Origin: Helicobacter anseris
GTDB lineage: Bacteria; Campylobacterota; Campylobacteria; Campylobacterales; Helicobacteraceae
DNA length: 64,000 bases
Assembly: GCA_004368235.1 (NCBI GenBank)
Contig: JXTW01000001.1
Location: forward strand, 140,271-204,270
Direction of reading: 5' to 3'
The notes beneath the pieces were generated by a model that was not told where the DNA came from, did not search any database, and saw only the letters and a list, made by a program, of their open reading frames with translations. The position numbers and the translations under genes were made by a program. Below, one piece after another: positions 54,283 to 64,000 of the stretch (positions are counted from its first letter, which is position 1; each line of letters opens with the position of its first letter).

Positions 54283-56832
54283 ATGGATATTCGCTTAAAA
54301 TTTTTAGAGTTTTTTAAAAGCAAAGGTCATCAGGTATATGAATCTATGCCATTAGTGCCAGATGATGCTAGTCTTCTTTTTACTAATGCTGGTATGGTTC
54401 AATTTAAGGATATTTTTACGGGTAAAATACCCATTCCTCCTATTTGTAGAGCAACTTCTAGTCAGCTTTGTATCCGTGCAGGAGGCAAACATAATGATTT
54501 AGAGAATGTGGGTTTTACGCGTCGTCATCACACGCTTTTTGAAATGCTTGGGAATTTTAGTTTTGGAGATTATTTTAAAGAGCAGGCTATTGCTTATGCG
54601 TGGGAATTTGTCACAGAAGTTTTGAAATTTGATAAAGAAGTGCTTTATGTAACTATACATGAGAGTGATGATGAGGCTTTTGAGATTTGGAGCAAACATA
54701 TTAACCCAGCTAGAATTAAGCGTATGGGTGATAAGGATAATTTTTGGCAAATGGGAGAGGTAGGACCTTGTGGACCTTGTAGTGAAATTTTTGTTGATCA
54801 GGGTGAAAGCTTTAATGATAGCGAGGATTATTTTGGGGGAGATGGGGATAGGTTTTTGGAAATTTGGAATCTAGTATTTATGCAGTATGAAAGACATCCA
54901 GATGGGTCATTAACTCCACTGCCAAAGCCGAGCATTGATACAGGGATGGGACTAGAGCGCGTGATGGCTTTATTAGAGAAAAAGCGCAGTAATTTTGATT
55001 CTTCGTTATTTATGCCACTTATTCTTGAGGTCCAAAATATTGCTAAAAAACCATATATCTATGAGGAAGGAGCTAGTTTTAGAGTAATTGCAGATCATGC
55101 AAGAGCAGTAGCATTTTTATTAGCTCAAGGTGTGAATTTTGATAAAGAAGGAAGGGGTTATGTGCTAAGAAGGATTCTACGTAGGGCTGTAAGACATGGG
55201 TATTTGTTGGGTATTAATAAGCTATTTTTCTACCTTATAGTAGAAAAAGTTTGTGATTTGATGGGAGGGTTTTACACTTATTTGCTTGAGAAAAAAGAAT
55301 TTATTTCTTCTCAATGCTATTTAGAAGAAACTCGTTTTTTTGAGACTATTGATAGTGGAATTGCTTTATTTAATACTGAAATAAGTGCCTTAATGGATAG
55401 AGGGGAGAAAGTGTTTAGTGGAAAGGTAGCCTTTAAGCTTTATGATACATTTGGGTTTCCACTTGATATTACTCAAGATATGTTAAAAGAGAAAGGTTTA
55501 AAATTAGATATAGATGGTTTCCAAAGAGCTATGGATAATCAAAAATTATTGGCTAAGTCTTCTTGGAAGGGTAGTGGAGATGCTGTTAAAGAAGGGGATT
55601 TTAAAGAAGTCATTTCCAAATTTGGCAAAAATACTTTTGTTGGTTATGAAAATATGGAAGTTAAAACCAAAATACTTGCACTTTTTGATGAAAATTTTAA
55701 ATATGTAGATAGTCTAGATGCGGGAACTTATGGTTGGGTTATGCTAGATTCTACACCATTTTATCCAGAGAGTGGAGGGGCTATAGGTGATAGGGGTGAG
55801 CTTGTGTGGGATAAGAGACTAGCAGAAGTGCTTGATAGTAAGAAATTTTTTGAGCTAAATTTAAGCAAGATACTTACTAATATAGATTTAAAGTGTGATT
55901 TAGAAGTTTTAGCTAGAGTTGATAGTATGCGATTTGAAGTGGCTAAGCATCATAGTGCTACGCATTTATTACATGCAGTTTTACGCAAGAAATTTGGAGA
56001 AGGCTTAACTCAAGCAGGTAGTCTTGTGCAATCAGATCGCTTGCGCTTTGATTTTAGTTTTCCAAGAGCTTTAAGTGAGATTGAGATACAAGAAGTGCAG
56101 GATGAGGTTAATATCCTTATTGCTAAAAACCTTAAAAGAGAAGTTGCAGAAATGGACTTAGATGAGGCAAAAAATAAAGGAGCATTAGCGCTTTTTGGAG
56201 AGAAATATACCAAAAGAGTCAGGGTAGTTAGTTTTGGCGTGGATTCTTGCGAGTTATGCAGGGGTATTCATGTGGAATCTAGTGGACTTTTAGGAAGTTT
56301 TATCATCACAAAAGAAAGCGGAGTTAGTAGCGGGGTTAGACGTATTGAAGCTGTTTGTGGAAATGCAGCTTATAATCTATATGTGGGATTATCAAAAGAG
56401 CGAGAAACATTAGTGGAAATTTTGAAGTCAAAGGATTTAATTAATGCTGCTAATAAACTAAAAAATAAAAATAAAGAATTAGAAAAAAGTTTACAGAATA
56501 GACAAACTAGTATTGATTTAAAACCTTTGGATATAAATGGAATTAAGGTAATTGTCCAATATATAGAAGGTGAGATTAAAGCAATTGCTGATGAGGCAAA
56601 AAATCGTTATGATAAGTTGGCAATTTTGTTGATTAATGAAAAATTAAGTATTGTAGCAGCCAGTAAAAATAATGCACTTAAGGCAGGTGAATGGGCAAAA
56701 GAAGTGGCTTTGGCTTTAGGCGGTAATGGTGGGGGTAGAGATGATTTTGCTACAGCTGGCGGAAAGGATAGGGATAAACTTGATTTAGCCCTTAAGCTTG
56801 CCTTAGAGATAGCACAAAGAACATTGGGCTAA
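54283..56832 (+). CDS. alaS: Alanyl-tRNA synthetase
   Basis: Charges tRNA-Ala and edits Ser/Gly mischarging. The 849-residue protein has the class II catalytic domain ([48 protein letters not shown]-type [12 protein letters not shown]), the editing domain with [12 protein letters not shown] and a CELCRGIHV zinc site, and the C-terminal DHHA1/C-Ala domain with [21 protein letters not shown] precedes the ATG. maf, ccoS and a reductase gene follow closely, so this starts a four-gene operon. Confidence 0.98.
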   Translation: MDIRLKFLEFFKSKGHQVYESMPLVPDDASLLFTNAGMVQFKDIFTGKIPIPPICRATSSQLCIRAGGKHNDLENVGFTRRHHTLFEMLGNFSFGDYFKEQAIAYAWEFVTEVLKFDKEVLYVTIHESDDEAFEIWSKHINPARIKRMGDKDNFWQMGEVGPCGPCSEIFVDQGESFNDSEDYFGGDGDRFLEIWNLVFMQYERHPDGSLTPLPKPSIDTGMGLERVMALLEKKRSNFDSSLFMPLILEVQNIAKKPYIYEEGASFRVIADHARAVAFLLAQGVNFDKEGRGYVLRRILRRAVRHGYLLGINKLFFYLIVEKVCDLMGGFYTYLLEKKEFISSQCYLEETRFFETIDSGIALFNTEISALMDRGEKVFSGKVAFKLYDTFGFPLDITQDMLKEKGLKLDIDGFQRAMDNQKLLAKSSWKGSGDAVKEGDFKEVISKFGKNTFVGYENMEVKTKILALFDENFKYVDSLDAGTYGWVMLDSTPFYPESGGAIGDRGELVWDKRLAEVLDSKKFFELNLSKILTNIDLKCDLEVLARVDSMRFEVAKHHSATHLLHAVLRKKFGEGLTQAGSLVQSDRLRFDFSFPRALSEIEIQEVQDEVNILIAKNLKREVAEMDLDEAKNKGALALFGEKYTKRVRVVSFGVDSCELCRGIHVESSGLLGSFIITKESGVSSGVRRIEAVCGNAAYNLYVGLSKERETLVEILKSKDLINAANKLKNKNKELEKSLQNRQTSIDLKPLDINGIKVIVQYIEGEIKAIADEAKNRYDKLAILLINEKLSIVAASKNNALKAGEWAKEVALALGGNGGGRDDFATAGGKDRDKLDLALKLALEIAQRTLG

Positions 56833-56834
56833 AT

Positions 56835-57434
56835 ATGTGTATTAATAAAAAACCTATAGTCTTGGCTTCAAATTCTATTTCTCGTGCTAAGATTTTAAGT
56901 GATTTTGGTATAGAATTTAAGCAAGTTCGTCTTGATTGTGATGAAGATAAAATCCAAACTAAAAATCCAAAGAGTTTTGCTTATAGCGCAGTTAGACTAA
57001 AATATGAGTGTGCTAACAAGCTCTTTAGTGATGAAAACAATCCATATTATAATTGTAGTTTTATTGTCGCAGATTCTGTAGTTAGTCTTAATGTTGGTGA
57101 TAATGAGGTTTTGTTGCGTAAGCCAAAAGATAAGTTTGAGGCTAAAGATATGCTAGAAGCGCAAAGCGCAGCTAAGCTAAAGATTATTAGTGCACAAATT
57201 TTAAAAAACTCTAAAATAGAGTTATGTGATATTTCTGCTTTTAGTGTAGAGTTTGCAAAGTTTGATAAGGATCATATGCAAGAATACTTAGATTCTAATT
57301 TATGGATTGGTAAGGCAGGAGGAGTAATGATAGAAGGTTTTCATAATCGCTATATTATTAAACAAAAAGGTTTCTTATCAACCGCACTTGGCTTAAGTAT
57401 AGAAAAATTTTTACCTTTTTTTGGAATAATATGA
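56835..57434 (+). CDS. Maf-like nucleotide pyrophosphatase
   Basis: Hydrolyses non-canonical or TTP/UTP-type nucleoside triphosphates to monophosphates; historically called septum formation inhibitor. The 199-residue protein begins VLASNSISRAKILSDFGI (phosphate-binding Ser-x-Ser-Arg), then VADSVVSLN (acidic metal site), LLRKPKDKFEAKDML and GKAGGVMIEGF. It starts 2 bases after alaS and overlaps ccoS by ATGA. The usual 'LASxSPRR' start is SNSISR here, typical of the divergent Campylobacterota members. Confidence 0.88.
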   Translation: MCINKKPIVLASNSISRAKILSDFGIEFKQVRLDCDEDKIQTKNPKSFAYSAVRLKYECANKLFSDENNPYYNCSFIVADSVVSLNVGDNEVLLRKPKDKFEAKDMLEAQSAAKLKIISAQILKNSKIELCDISAFSVEFAKFDKDHMQEYLDSNLWIGKAGGVMIEGFHNRYIIKQKGFLSTALGLSIEKFLPFFGII

Positions 57435-57655
57435 ATACGACACTTTTAATCACAATGCTATTTGTGTCAATCTTAATCGGTCTTTTTGGTCTTATTGCAT
57501 TTTTATGGGGGCTTAAAAGTGGGCAATTTGAAGATGAAAAAAAGTTTATTAATGGTGCACTTTTTGATAGCCCAGAAGCACTAAATCTCGCTGCCAAAAA
57601 TGAGCAAAAAAAACAAACTTTAAAAAAGGAAAAAGAAGATGGAAAATATTTATGA
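57431..57655 (+). CDS. ccoS: cbb3-type cytochrome oxidase assembly protein CcoS
   Basis: A 74-residue single-pass inner-membrane protein needed to insert cofactors (haem b/CuB) into cbb3 oxidase. The N-terminal helix (LLITMLFVSILIGLFGLIAF) is followed by the CcoS mark FLWGLKSGQFEDEKK and a charged tail. It overlaps maf by 4 bases and the reductase gene by 17 bases. The oxidase genes themselves are not in view. Confidence 0.9.
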   Translation: MNTTLLITMLFVSILIGLFGLIAFLWGLKSGQFEDEKKFINGALFDSPEALNLAAKNEQKKQTLKKEKEDGKYL

Positions 57656-58589
57656 TATTGCGATTATTGGTGCTGGACCTGGTGGTATTGCTGCTAGTAT
57701 TGAAGCAAATAAAGCAGGTATTAATAATGTAATTTTATTTGAAAAATCAAATGAGCATTCTTCTACTATCCGTAAGTTTTATAAAGATGGTAAGAGAGTA
57801 GATAAAGATTATAAGGGTCAAATAGTGGATTTAAGAGGATCTATCCCTTTTAAGGATACGGATAAAGAGGGCTATCTTTCAATGTTTGATGAGTTGCTAA
57901 GAGAAAATAAGATTGAACCAAGATATAGCACTGATATTGAGAAAGTTGTTAAGAAAGATGGATATTTTGAAATCTCAAGCACGAGTAATGAAGTTTTTCT
58001 AGCAAAATTTGTCATTATTGCTATTGGTAAAATGGGGCAACCAAATAAACCAGATTATAAAATTCCACCAACATTACTAAAAAAAGTAGCCTATAATGCT
58101 AATTCAATCAATCCTGGTGAAAAGGTGCTTGTTGTTGGCGGAGGTAATTCTGCTGTAGAATATGCAATTGCATTAGCAGATGAAACAGATACGACTTTAA
58201 ATTATAGGCGCAATGAATTTAGTCGCATTAATGAAATTAATGCGAAGGCTTTACAAGAGGCTTTTGCTTCTAAACTTAAAAAGAAGCTAGGTGTTAATAT
58301 CGAGAGATTAGAAGATAATTCTGGACAAATTGAAGTATTTTATGATGATGCTACCTCTGATGTATTTGATCGTATAGTTTATGCTATTGGTGGCGCAGTA
58401 CCACTGGATTTTTTGAAAAAGTGTGGTTTAGATTTAGATGAGTTAGGATTGCCTATTACACAAGATTTTGAAAGTAGCGTAGAAGGGATTTTTGTTATCG
58501 GTGATATTTTGTCTAAAAATGGAGCTTCAGTGGCTACTGCACTTAATCAGGCGTTAGATGCAGTTAATAAAATCAAAACAAGAATTTAA
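57639..58589 (+). CDS. Thioredoxin-reductase-like flavoprotein lacking the redox CxxC
   Basis: The 316-residue FAD/NAD(P)H oxidoreductase has GAGPGGIAASIEANKAG (FAD loop), the NADPH motif VLVVGGGNSAVEYAIAL and a C-terminal GIFVIGDILSKNGASVATALN. It has no Cys-x-x-Cys between the nucleotide domains, so it is not a classical TrxB. It resembles ferredoxin/flavodoxin-NADP+ reductase and YpdA-type proteins, and H. pylori has a similar TrxR2-type protein (HP1164, as I recall). GGAAAAAG precedes the ATG. A hairpin terminator follows. Confidence 0.85.
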   Translation: MENIYDIAIIGAGPGGIAASIEANKAGINNVILFEKSNEHSSTIRKFYKDGKRVDKDYKGQIVDLRGSIPFKDTDKEGYLSMFDELLRENKIEPRYSTDIEKVVKKDGYFEISSTSNEVFLAKFVIIAIGKMGQPNKPDYKIPPTLLKKVAYNANSINPGEKVLVVGGGNSAVEYAIALADETDTTLNYRRNEFSRINEINAKALQEAFASKLKKKLGVNIERLEDNSGQIEVFYDDATSDVFDRIVYAIGGAVPLDFLKKCGLDLDELGLPITQDFESSVEGIFVIGDILSKNGASVATALNQALDAVNKIKTRI

Positions 58590-58591
58590 TT

Positions 58592-58615
58592 AAGAAAGGG
58601 AGATTCCCCTTTCTT
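58592..58615 (+). terminator. Hairpin terminator of the alaS-maf-ccoS-reductase operon
   Basis: Nine-base perfect stem (AAGAAAGGG with CCCTTTCTT) and a six-base loop, starting 2 bases after the reductase stop, followed by a pyrimidine-rich tail. Confidence 0.7.
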
Positions 58616-58638
58616 TCTCCCCATATTAAGTTTAACGA

Positions 58639-58644
58639 TATAAT
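58639..58644 (+). promoter_or_regulatory. Putative -10 element of priA
   Basis: TATAAT consensus 29 bases before the priA start and downstream of the preceding terminator. Confidence 0.5.
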
Positions 58645-58673
58645 TACTAAAATTTAAAATCAAGATTTAATTT

Positions 58674-60554
58674 ATGTATTATTATCTTATTGCCCTATTA
58701 AAATCTAATGCTCCATTACTTAGCTATGCGAGCAAAGAGAAGTGTGCAGAGTTTGAGATAGTTTTAATAGAACTTAAAAATACAAAAAAGCTAGGTATTG
58801 TCATTAGAGAGGTTACAAAACCATCTTTTGCTTGTAAGTTATGTGAAAAATCAGAGTTTTATTTTTTGCCTAGTCAAATTGCTTTAGCAAAGTTTATTGC
58901 ACAATATTATTGTGTTAGTTATGGAGAAGCTTTTGGGGTTCTGGTTGCCCAAAGCAAGAATATTGAATCATATGACAATACAGAAGATTCCCATCAAAAT
59001 TTTTGTTTAAGTGAGCTGTCATCTATCCAAAGTAAGGCATTGGATTTTTGCATAAAAAGGAGAAATAGCTTTCTTTTTGGTGATACTGGTAGTGGAAAGA
59101 GCGAAATTTATTTTCATGCTATTGCTAAAGCTATAAGAGATAATCAAACTGCGCTTTTTTTGATGCCAGAAATAGCCTTAACTCCTCAGATGGGCAAACG
59201 CCTCAAACAAGCTTTTGGAGCATTTGTAGCTATATGGCATAGTAAGGTGAGTAAAAAGCAAAAAAAGCAGATTTTACAGGGGCTTGCAAATAAAAAAATA
59301 AAAGTTATTGCTGGAGCTAGATCAGCCTTATTCTTGCCTTTAGAAAATCTGGGTCAAATTATTGTGGATGAAGAGCATGATGATGCTTATAAAGCACAAA
59401 ATAAGCCTTATTATAATGCTAGAGATTTGACCTTATTTTTATCTAAAACTTTTGAGATACCTATTATTTTAGGCTCAGCCACTCCAAGTCCTATTGGTTA
59501 TTATCAAGCTAAAAAAGAAGGTAATTTATATCGTTTAAGAGGCAAACATTTTGAAGGTCAAAACACTATTATTTTTGATTCTTCTGATGAGATTTTATCC
59601 CCAAAGTTGATTCAATCTATTTCCCAGACATTGGCTTTAAAAAAACAGGTAATTATATTTATTCCCACAAGAGGGAATTTTAAGACATTGATTTGTCAGA
59701 ATTGTGCCCAAAGCATAGGATGTAAATATTGTGATATATCCCTTTCTTTACACAATGAGCAAAAAATGATGCTATGCCATTATTGTGGTTTTTCTATGCC
59801 TATTCCAGTAATCTGTCCAAGTTGTGGTGCTAAAGAGTTTGCAAGCTATCGTTTAGGTACAGCTCAGCTTAAAGGAGAGCTCCAAAGTATATTTAAGGGA
59901 GTAAGAATTGGTATTTTTGATAAAGATCATGCAAACACTGATATTAAATTGAAAACTATAATGCGTGATTTTAAAAATGGAGAACTTGAGATTTTGATAG
60001 GTACTCAAATGATTGCTAAGGGACATGATTATCATAATGTAGCTTTGTCTGTAATTTTAGAGATTGATTATTTATTAAATATGCCAGATTTTCGTTGCTA
60101 TGAAAGAGCATTTTCATTGATCTATCAAGTAGCTGGTCGTGCTGGTAGAAAAGATGATGGCAGAGTATTAGTGCAAAGTAAAAATACAGAGCTTATTTCA
60201 CAATATATAAAAGATTATGAAGAATTTTTATGCTTTGAACTAGAGAATAGAAAAGATTTATATCCTCCATTTAAAAGACTAGTGATTTTGCGTTTCAAAG
60301 ATAGGGTTGAAGAGAAAGTGCAACATAATATGCGAATGATTTTGCATCAATTAAAGATGAGCACAGAGGTTAAAGAGGGAGCATTTGAGATAGTGGGTGC
60401 ACAGAAAAATTCTGTTACTAAAATAGCCGGTTTTTATCGCTATCACATATTTTTGAGAATTACTCATCAAATAAGAACTTTAAAACTTTTACACAATTTG
60501 TTAGAAAAATATAAGATTTTTGAGATAGATATTGATCCAATAGAGATTATGTAG
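58674..60554 (+). CDS. priA: Primosomal replication restart helicase PriA
   Basis: Reloads the replisome at stalled forks, 626 residues. The N-terminal DNA-binding domain (about 1-110) is shorter than in E. coli. The helicase follows with Walker A FLFGDTGSGKSEIY, IALTPQMGKRL, VDEEHDDAYKAQ (DEEH), GSATPS and YQVAGRAGRKDDG (motif VI). Between helicase lobes are eight cysteines (CQNCAQSIGCKYC and CHYCGF, then CPSCGA) binding two zincs. The ATG at 58674 follows a weak ribosome binding site. Shorter than E. coli PriA (732) but typical for this phylum. Confidence 0.95.
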   Translation: MYYYLIALLKSNAPLLSYASKEKCAEFEIVLIELKNTKKLGIVIREVTKPSFACKLCEKSEFYFLPSQIALAKFIAQYYCVSYGEAFGVLVAQSKNIESYDNTEDSHQNFCLSELSSIQSKALDFCIKRRNSFLFGDTGSGKSEIYFHAIAKAIRDNQTALFLMPEIALTPQMGKRLKQAFGAFVAIWHSKVSKKQKKQILQGLANKKIKVIAGARSALFLPLENLGQIIVDEEHDDAYKAQNKPYYNARDLTLFLSKTFEIPIILGSATPSPIGYYQAKKEGNLYRLRGKHFEGQNTIIFDSSDEILSPKLIQSISQTLALKKQVIIFIPTRGNFKTLICQNCAQSIGCKYCDISLSLHNEQKMMLCHYCGFSMPIPVICPSCGAKEFASYRLGTAQLKGELQSIFKGVRIGIFDKDHANTDIKLKTIMRDFKNGELEILIGTQMIAKGHDYHNVALSVILEIDYLLNMPDFRCYERAFSLIYQVAGRAGRKDDGRVLVQSKNTELISQYIKDYEEFLCFELENRKDLYPPFKRLVILRFKDRVEEKVQHNMRMILHQLKMSTEVKEGAFEIVGAQKNSVTKIAGFYRYHIFLRITHQIRTLKLLHNLLEKYKIFEIDIDPIEIM

Positions 60555-60575
60555 CTATAAGGACATTATAAGAGT

Positions 60576-60601
60576 TAGATTCTGAGTAACCTCAGAATCT
60601 A
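60576..60601. terminator. Bidirectional hairpin terminator between priA and cytochrome c peroxidase
   Basis: Eleven-base perfect stem (TAGATTCTGAG with CTCAGAATCTA) and a four-base loop between two convergent genes. Its right edge is 5 bases from the peroxidase stop. Confidence 0.78.
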
Positions 60602-60606
60602 CAATT

Positions 60607-61659
60607 TTAGAAAACAGGTTTTGGGGTTTTGGCTCCGTTATTTGGAAGATTTGGATAGATAATTTGAGGCTTAGAGCCGGTAAGTGAACCAAAAAAGATT
60701 TCAATTTTCTTAGCATCACTATCACTAATTTCCATTCCTAACTGAATAGCGCCCATTTCTTTAATGGCATCTTTAACATCCCAAAATTGACCATTATGGA
60801 AATAAGGCATGGTTTCAGCGATATTGCGCAAAGTAGGAACTTTTACCATACCATTTTTATCACCCTTAAATCCACCAATATTAGCAAATCGATAAGGCTT
60901 CACTACGCCAAATGGTTGCATATTTCCACCAAGATTTATCCCAGAGTGGCAACCGGTACAACCATTATCGATAAAAATATTTAAGCCCTCTTGCTCTTCT
61001 TTAGAGAGTGCCTTAACATTTCCGCGTAAAAAGTCATCATAGCGACTAGGTGTAATGAGCGTAGCCTCAAACATCGCAATAGTATCTGCTATAAGTTTAA
61101 AAGTTATTTTTACATCATTTCCATAAGCTCTTTTAAACTCATTGACATACTCTGGCATAGATGCAATTTTTTCAACTACTAGACTAGGTGTTGCTGCCAT
61201 CTCAACAGGATTTTGAATAGGACCTTGTGCTTGATCGCCTAGATTGTGTGATCTACCATCCCAAAATTGAATATCATTAAATATCGAGTTATAAACAGTA
61301 GGAGAGTTGAGAGCACTTGGATTTGGCTGCCATTTGTTTCCAATAGCAGTAGGTACTAAGTCTACACCGCCTAAGCCAAGATTATGACAAGTATTACATG
61401 AGATAAGATTTGAATTTGATAAGCGAGGATCAAAGTATAGTTTTTTGCCAAGTTCAACCTGTTCTTTGGTCATTACTGATTTATAACCAATTTTTAAGTC
61501 AAGCATTTTCTTGATTTGGTAGTTTGTAAGTTCCTTGCCTTCAGGTAGAGGCTTAAGCCCGGAATCAGAAGCCTTTTTAAGTAGCTCTTGAGGTGTGATA
61601 GCCAGTGCAGTATTAAAAAGCAAGGCAGTTAGAGTAAGCAGACCTATTTTCTTCATCAT
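60607..61659 (-). CDS. Dihaem cytochrome c peroxidase
   Basis: Periplasmic enzyme that reduces hydrogen peroxide with electrons from cytochrome c. The 350-residue protein has a Sec signal peptide (LTLTALLFNTALA) and two haem-binding motifs, CNTCH in the N-terminal domain and CTGCH in the C-terminal one, plus QFWDGRSHNLGDQAQGPIQ and NIAETMPYFHNGQFWD, both typical of bacterial CcpA. Two ATGs occur 3 bases apart; AAGGA is 2 bases from the first and 5 from the second, so 61656 is also plausible. Convergent with priA. Confidence 0.94.
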   Translation of the reverse strand: MMKKIGLLTLTALLFNTALAITPQELLKKASDSGLKPLPEGKELTNYQIKKMLDLKIGYKSVMTKEQVELGKKLYFDPRLSNSNLISCNTCHNLGLGGVDLVPTAIGNKWQPNPSALNSPTVYNSIFNDIQFWDGRSHNLGDQAQGPIQNPVEMAATPSLVVEKIASMPEYVNEFKRAYGNDVKITFKLIADTIAMFEATLITPSRYDDFLRGNVKALSKEEQEGLNIFIDNGCTGCHSGINLGGNMQPFGVVKPYRFANIGGFKGDKNGMVKVPTLRNIAETMPYFHNGQFWDVKDAIKEMGAIQLGMEISDSDAKKIEIFFGSLTGSKPQIIYPNLPNNGAKTPKPVF

Positions 61660-61812
61660 TATCCTTTTTTTGAATTTTAAAATTTGTGATTATACCAAAA
61701 ATTAAAGAATGGAAAATTTTATTTATGTGATAATGATTAGAAAATAATTTAGAATTGTAAATCTGGGATATGAAAATCAAATATTCTTAGTCTTTCTTAA
61801 ACTACAAAATGC

Positions 61813-61818
61813 TATGAT
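61813..61818 (+). promoter_or_regulatory. Putative -10 element of dnaE
   Basis: TATGAT 27 bases before the dnaE ATG in the divergent gap with the peroxidase gene. Confidence 0.4.
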
Positions 61819-61845
61819 TTTAGTATATCAAAATAGGAATGAAAT

Positions 61846-64000
61846 ATGAGCTATACTCACCTGCATTTGCATACAGAATATTCCATGCTAGATGGTGCTA
61901 ATAAGGTCAAAAATCTTGCTAGACGCATTAAAGAGCTTGGCATGGAAAGTGTGAGCATGACTGATCATGGAAATATGTATGGTGCAATTGATTTTTATAA
62001 AACAATGAAAGCTGAAGGAATTAAGCCCATTATAGGAATGGAAGCTTATATTCATAATGATGAAGATATTTCCTCTAAGGCATCAAAGTACAGATTTCAT
62101 CTTTGCTTATTTGCTAAAAACGAAGAAGGATATAGAAATTTAATGTATTTGAGTTCCATGGCATTTATTAAGGGGTTTTATTTCTATCCAAGAATTAATA
62201 AAAAACTTTTGCGAGAGTATAGCAATGGACTTGTAGCGAGCTCTGCTTGTCTTGGTGGAGAGGTGAATTTCCATCTTAATACTTCAGAGCGTAATATACA
62301 AAGAGGAGCCAAGGGCTATGATGTAGCTAAAGAGGTGGCATTAGAATATAAAGATATTTTTGGTGATGATTTTTACTTAGAAATTATGCGACATGGGATT
62401 GATAAGCAAGAAAATATTGATGATATGATTATTCGTATATCACGTGAGACAGGTATTAAACTTATTGCTACTAATGATGCTCATTATGCTAATAGGGTAG
62501 ATTCTAAAATGCAGGATATCGTGCAATGTATTGGTATGGGTAAGGTTATCTCTGATCCAAATCGTATGAAGCATACCATTTCTGAACTTTATGTCAAATC
62601 CAAAGAAGAAATGATGCGTCTTTTTGCTGATATTCCAGAAGCATTGCAAAATACCCAGGAGATAGCACAAAAATGTAATCTTGAAATTGATTTAAAGGAT
62701 GAGAAAAATAATCCCCCTACACCGCCAAAATTTGTTTTTACACAACAATATGCTAAAGATGAGGGACTAGATATTGATAATGATGCAGATTATTTTGCCT
62801 ATAAGTCGCGTCAGGGATTAGAAGAAAGATTGAAGATTGTTCCAGAAGAAAAACATGTGCTTTATCGGAATAGATTAGAAGAAGAGATCGATATTATTAC
62901 TCAAATGAAGTTTCCCGGTTATATGCTAATTGTTTGGGATTTTATTAATTATGCTAAGAAAAATGGTATTCCAGTAGGACCGGGCAGGGGCTCTGCTGCT
63001 GGTAGTTTAGTAGCTTTTTGTCTCAAGATCACGAATATTGATCCGATGAAATATGATTTACTTTTTGAACGTTTCTTAAATCCAGAGCGTGTGAGTATGC
63101 CAGATATTGATACTGATTTTTGTCAGAGACGCAGAAGCGAAGTTATTGATTATATGATTAACAAATATGGTAAATATAATGTTGCCCAAGTTATTACATT
63201 TGGTAAGTTATTAGCAAAGGGTGTAATTAGAGATGTAGCTCGTGTAATGGAAATGCCATTAAAGCAGGCTGATGAAATGGCAAAACTTATTCCTAATCAG
63301 CTTGGTATTACTCTTGAAGAGGCATATAAGCTTGAACCAAAAATTGAGCAGTTTATCCAAGCAAATTCCCAATATAAAGCTAAAGAGGTTTGGGAATACG
63401 CCTTGCAATTAGAAGGATTAAATAGAAATACAGGAAAACATGCTGCTGCTATTGTATTAGATTCTGAAAGGGAATTATGGCATAAGACACCTTTATGTAC
63501 AGTAGGTAAGGATGATGATTCTTTAGTAACGCAATATTCTATGAAATATCTTGAGCCTGTAGATTTAATTAAATTTGACTTTTTAGGGCTCAAGACATTA
63601 ACTGTAATTGATGATGCACTAAAACTTATTAAAAAGCGTTATGGGAAGGAAATTGATTTTTTAAGTATAGATGTGGATGATAAAAAAGTCTATGAAACAA
63701 TTCAGAGCGGAGATACTTTAGGCATATTTCAAATAGAATCTTCTATGTTCCAAGGACTTAATAAGCGGATTAAACCAAATTGTTTTGAAGATATCATCGC
63801 TATTATTGCATTGGGTCGACCAGGTCCTATGGAATCTGGCATGGTGGATGATTTTATTAATCGTAAACATGGATTAGAGCCTATTGCTTATATGTTTAAT
63901 GAATTAGAGCCAATTTTGCGCCCTACTTATGGAACTATTGTATATCAAGAGCAAGTGATGCAGATTGTTCAGACTATAGGTGGCTTTTCCCTCGGAGGAG
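61846..64000 (+). CDS. dnaE: DNA polymerase III alpha subunit (partial, 3' end beyond window)
   Basis: Replicative polymerase. The 718 codons present encode MSYTHLHLHTEYSMLDGAN, the N-terminal PHP domain (HLHLH metal site), then the catalytic palm with MPDIDTDFCQRRR (metal-binding Asp pair), GPGRGSAAGSLVAFCL, and the GRPGPMESGMVDDFINRKHG region shortly before the cut. AGGA lies upstream of the ATG at 61846. The frame stays open to the window edge; a full DnaE is about 1,160-1,200 residues, so roughly the last 40% is missing. Confidence 0.97.
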   Translation, partial: MSYTHLHLHTEYSMLDGANKVKNLARRIKELGMESVSMTDHGNMYGAIDFYKTMKAEGIKPIIGMEAYIHNDEDISSKASKYRFHLCLFAKNEEGYRNLMYLSSMAFIKGFYFYPRINKKLLREYSNGLVASSACLGGEVNFHLNTSERNIQRGAKGYDVAKEVALEYKDIFGDDFYLEIMRHGIDKQENIDDMIIRISRETGIKLIATNDAHYANRVDSKMQDIVQCIGMGKVISDPNRMKHTISELYVKSKEEMMRLFADIPEALQNTQEIAQKCNLEIDLKDEKNNPPTPPKFVFTQQYAKDEGLDIDNDADYFAYKSRQGLEERLKIVPEEKHVLYRNRLEEEIDIITQMKFPGYMLIVWDFINYAKKNGIPVGPGRGSAAGSLVAFCLKITNIDPMKYDLLFERFLNPERVSMPDIDTDFCQRRRSEVIDYMINKYGKYNVAQVITFGKLLAKGVIRDVARVMEMPLKQADEMAKLIPNQLGITLEEAYKLEPKIEQFIQANSQYKAKEVWEYALQLEGLNRNTGKHAAAIVLDSERELWHKTPLCTVGKDDDSLVTQYSMKYLEPVDLIKFDFLGLKTLTVIDDALKLIKKRYGKEIDFLSIDVDDKKVYETIQSGDTLGIFQIESSMFQGLNKRIKPNCFEDIIAIIALGRPGPMESGMVDDFINRKHGLEPIAYMFNELEPILRPTYGTIVYQEQVMQIVQTIGGFSLGG

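Overview
The window looks like chromosomal DNA of a Helicobacter species (Campylobacterota). It is strongly AT-rich, and several gene neighbourhoods match ones I recall from H. pylori: rlmN/kdsD/rnj/rsmA, dnaQ-rpe-fbp, folB-plsY and murE-TPR-nfu. It differs from H. pylori in carrying a complete selA/selC pair, type II secretion/competence-type E and F genes and a linked dnaA-dnaN-gyrB block. This suggests a non-pylori, possibly enterohepatic, species; the species call is inference. I see no insertion sequence, prophage, CRISPR array or rRNA. There is one tRNA gene (Sec). The first gene (queH) and last gene (dnaE) are cut by the window edges. No gene-free stretch exceeds 300 bases; the longest apparent gap (about 11191-11932) holds a decayed outer-membrane protein gene.

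Layout: 1-4400 RNA modification (queH, rlmN, rsmA) with a putative 29-residue membrane protein, a nucleoside-phosphorylase-like gene and a lipoprotein behind an 11-G tract. 4400-11190 RNase J, kdsD, dnaQ-like, rpe, fbp and two small-operon genes. 11190-14630 the OMP pseudogene, then a serC-like/serA/serB operon covering the whole phosphorylated serine pathway. 14820-18500 tpiA, lpxD and an LTA-synthase-like sulfatase-fold membrane enzyme. 18500-22580 a tripartite EmrAB/OMF efflux operon. 22690-23690 folB and plsY.

23950-26770 is the least ordinary region. It has a Sec-exported 97-residue peptide with an internal double-glycine-like leader, two outer-membrane beta-barrel candidates (one with a single-base frameshift in an A5 run) and a Sec-exported stand-alone C39 peptidase. 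A convergent superinfection-immunity-like membrane protein follows. There is no ABC transporter. I read this as a candidate envelope peptide-processing/export system acting in the periplasm, and I regard it as the best candidate for an undescribed system.

26770-31730 is the gyrB-dnaN-dnaA block with clusters of DnaA-box-like sites on both sides of dnaA, a likely bipartite oriC. 31730-38660 holds ruvC, a thioesterase, galE, a cation symporter and a Pta-AckA acetate pathway. 38680-42515 holds a cupin, polA (with intact proofreading motifs) and thyX. 42570-47190 holds the type II secretion-like F/E/TPR genes and divergent selA/selC. 47190-51910 holds glmS, a TRL-type lipoprotein, ung, another lipoprotein and hypE. 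51910-61660 holds murE, a TPR protein, nfu, alaS-maf-ccoS-trxR-like, priA and a dihaem cytochrome c peroxidase. 61846 to the end is dnaE. Genes are tightly packed, with many ATGA/TAATG overlaps and several bidirectional hairpin terminators between convergent genes.
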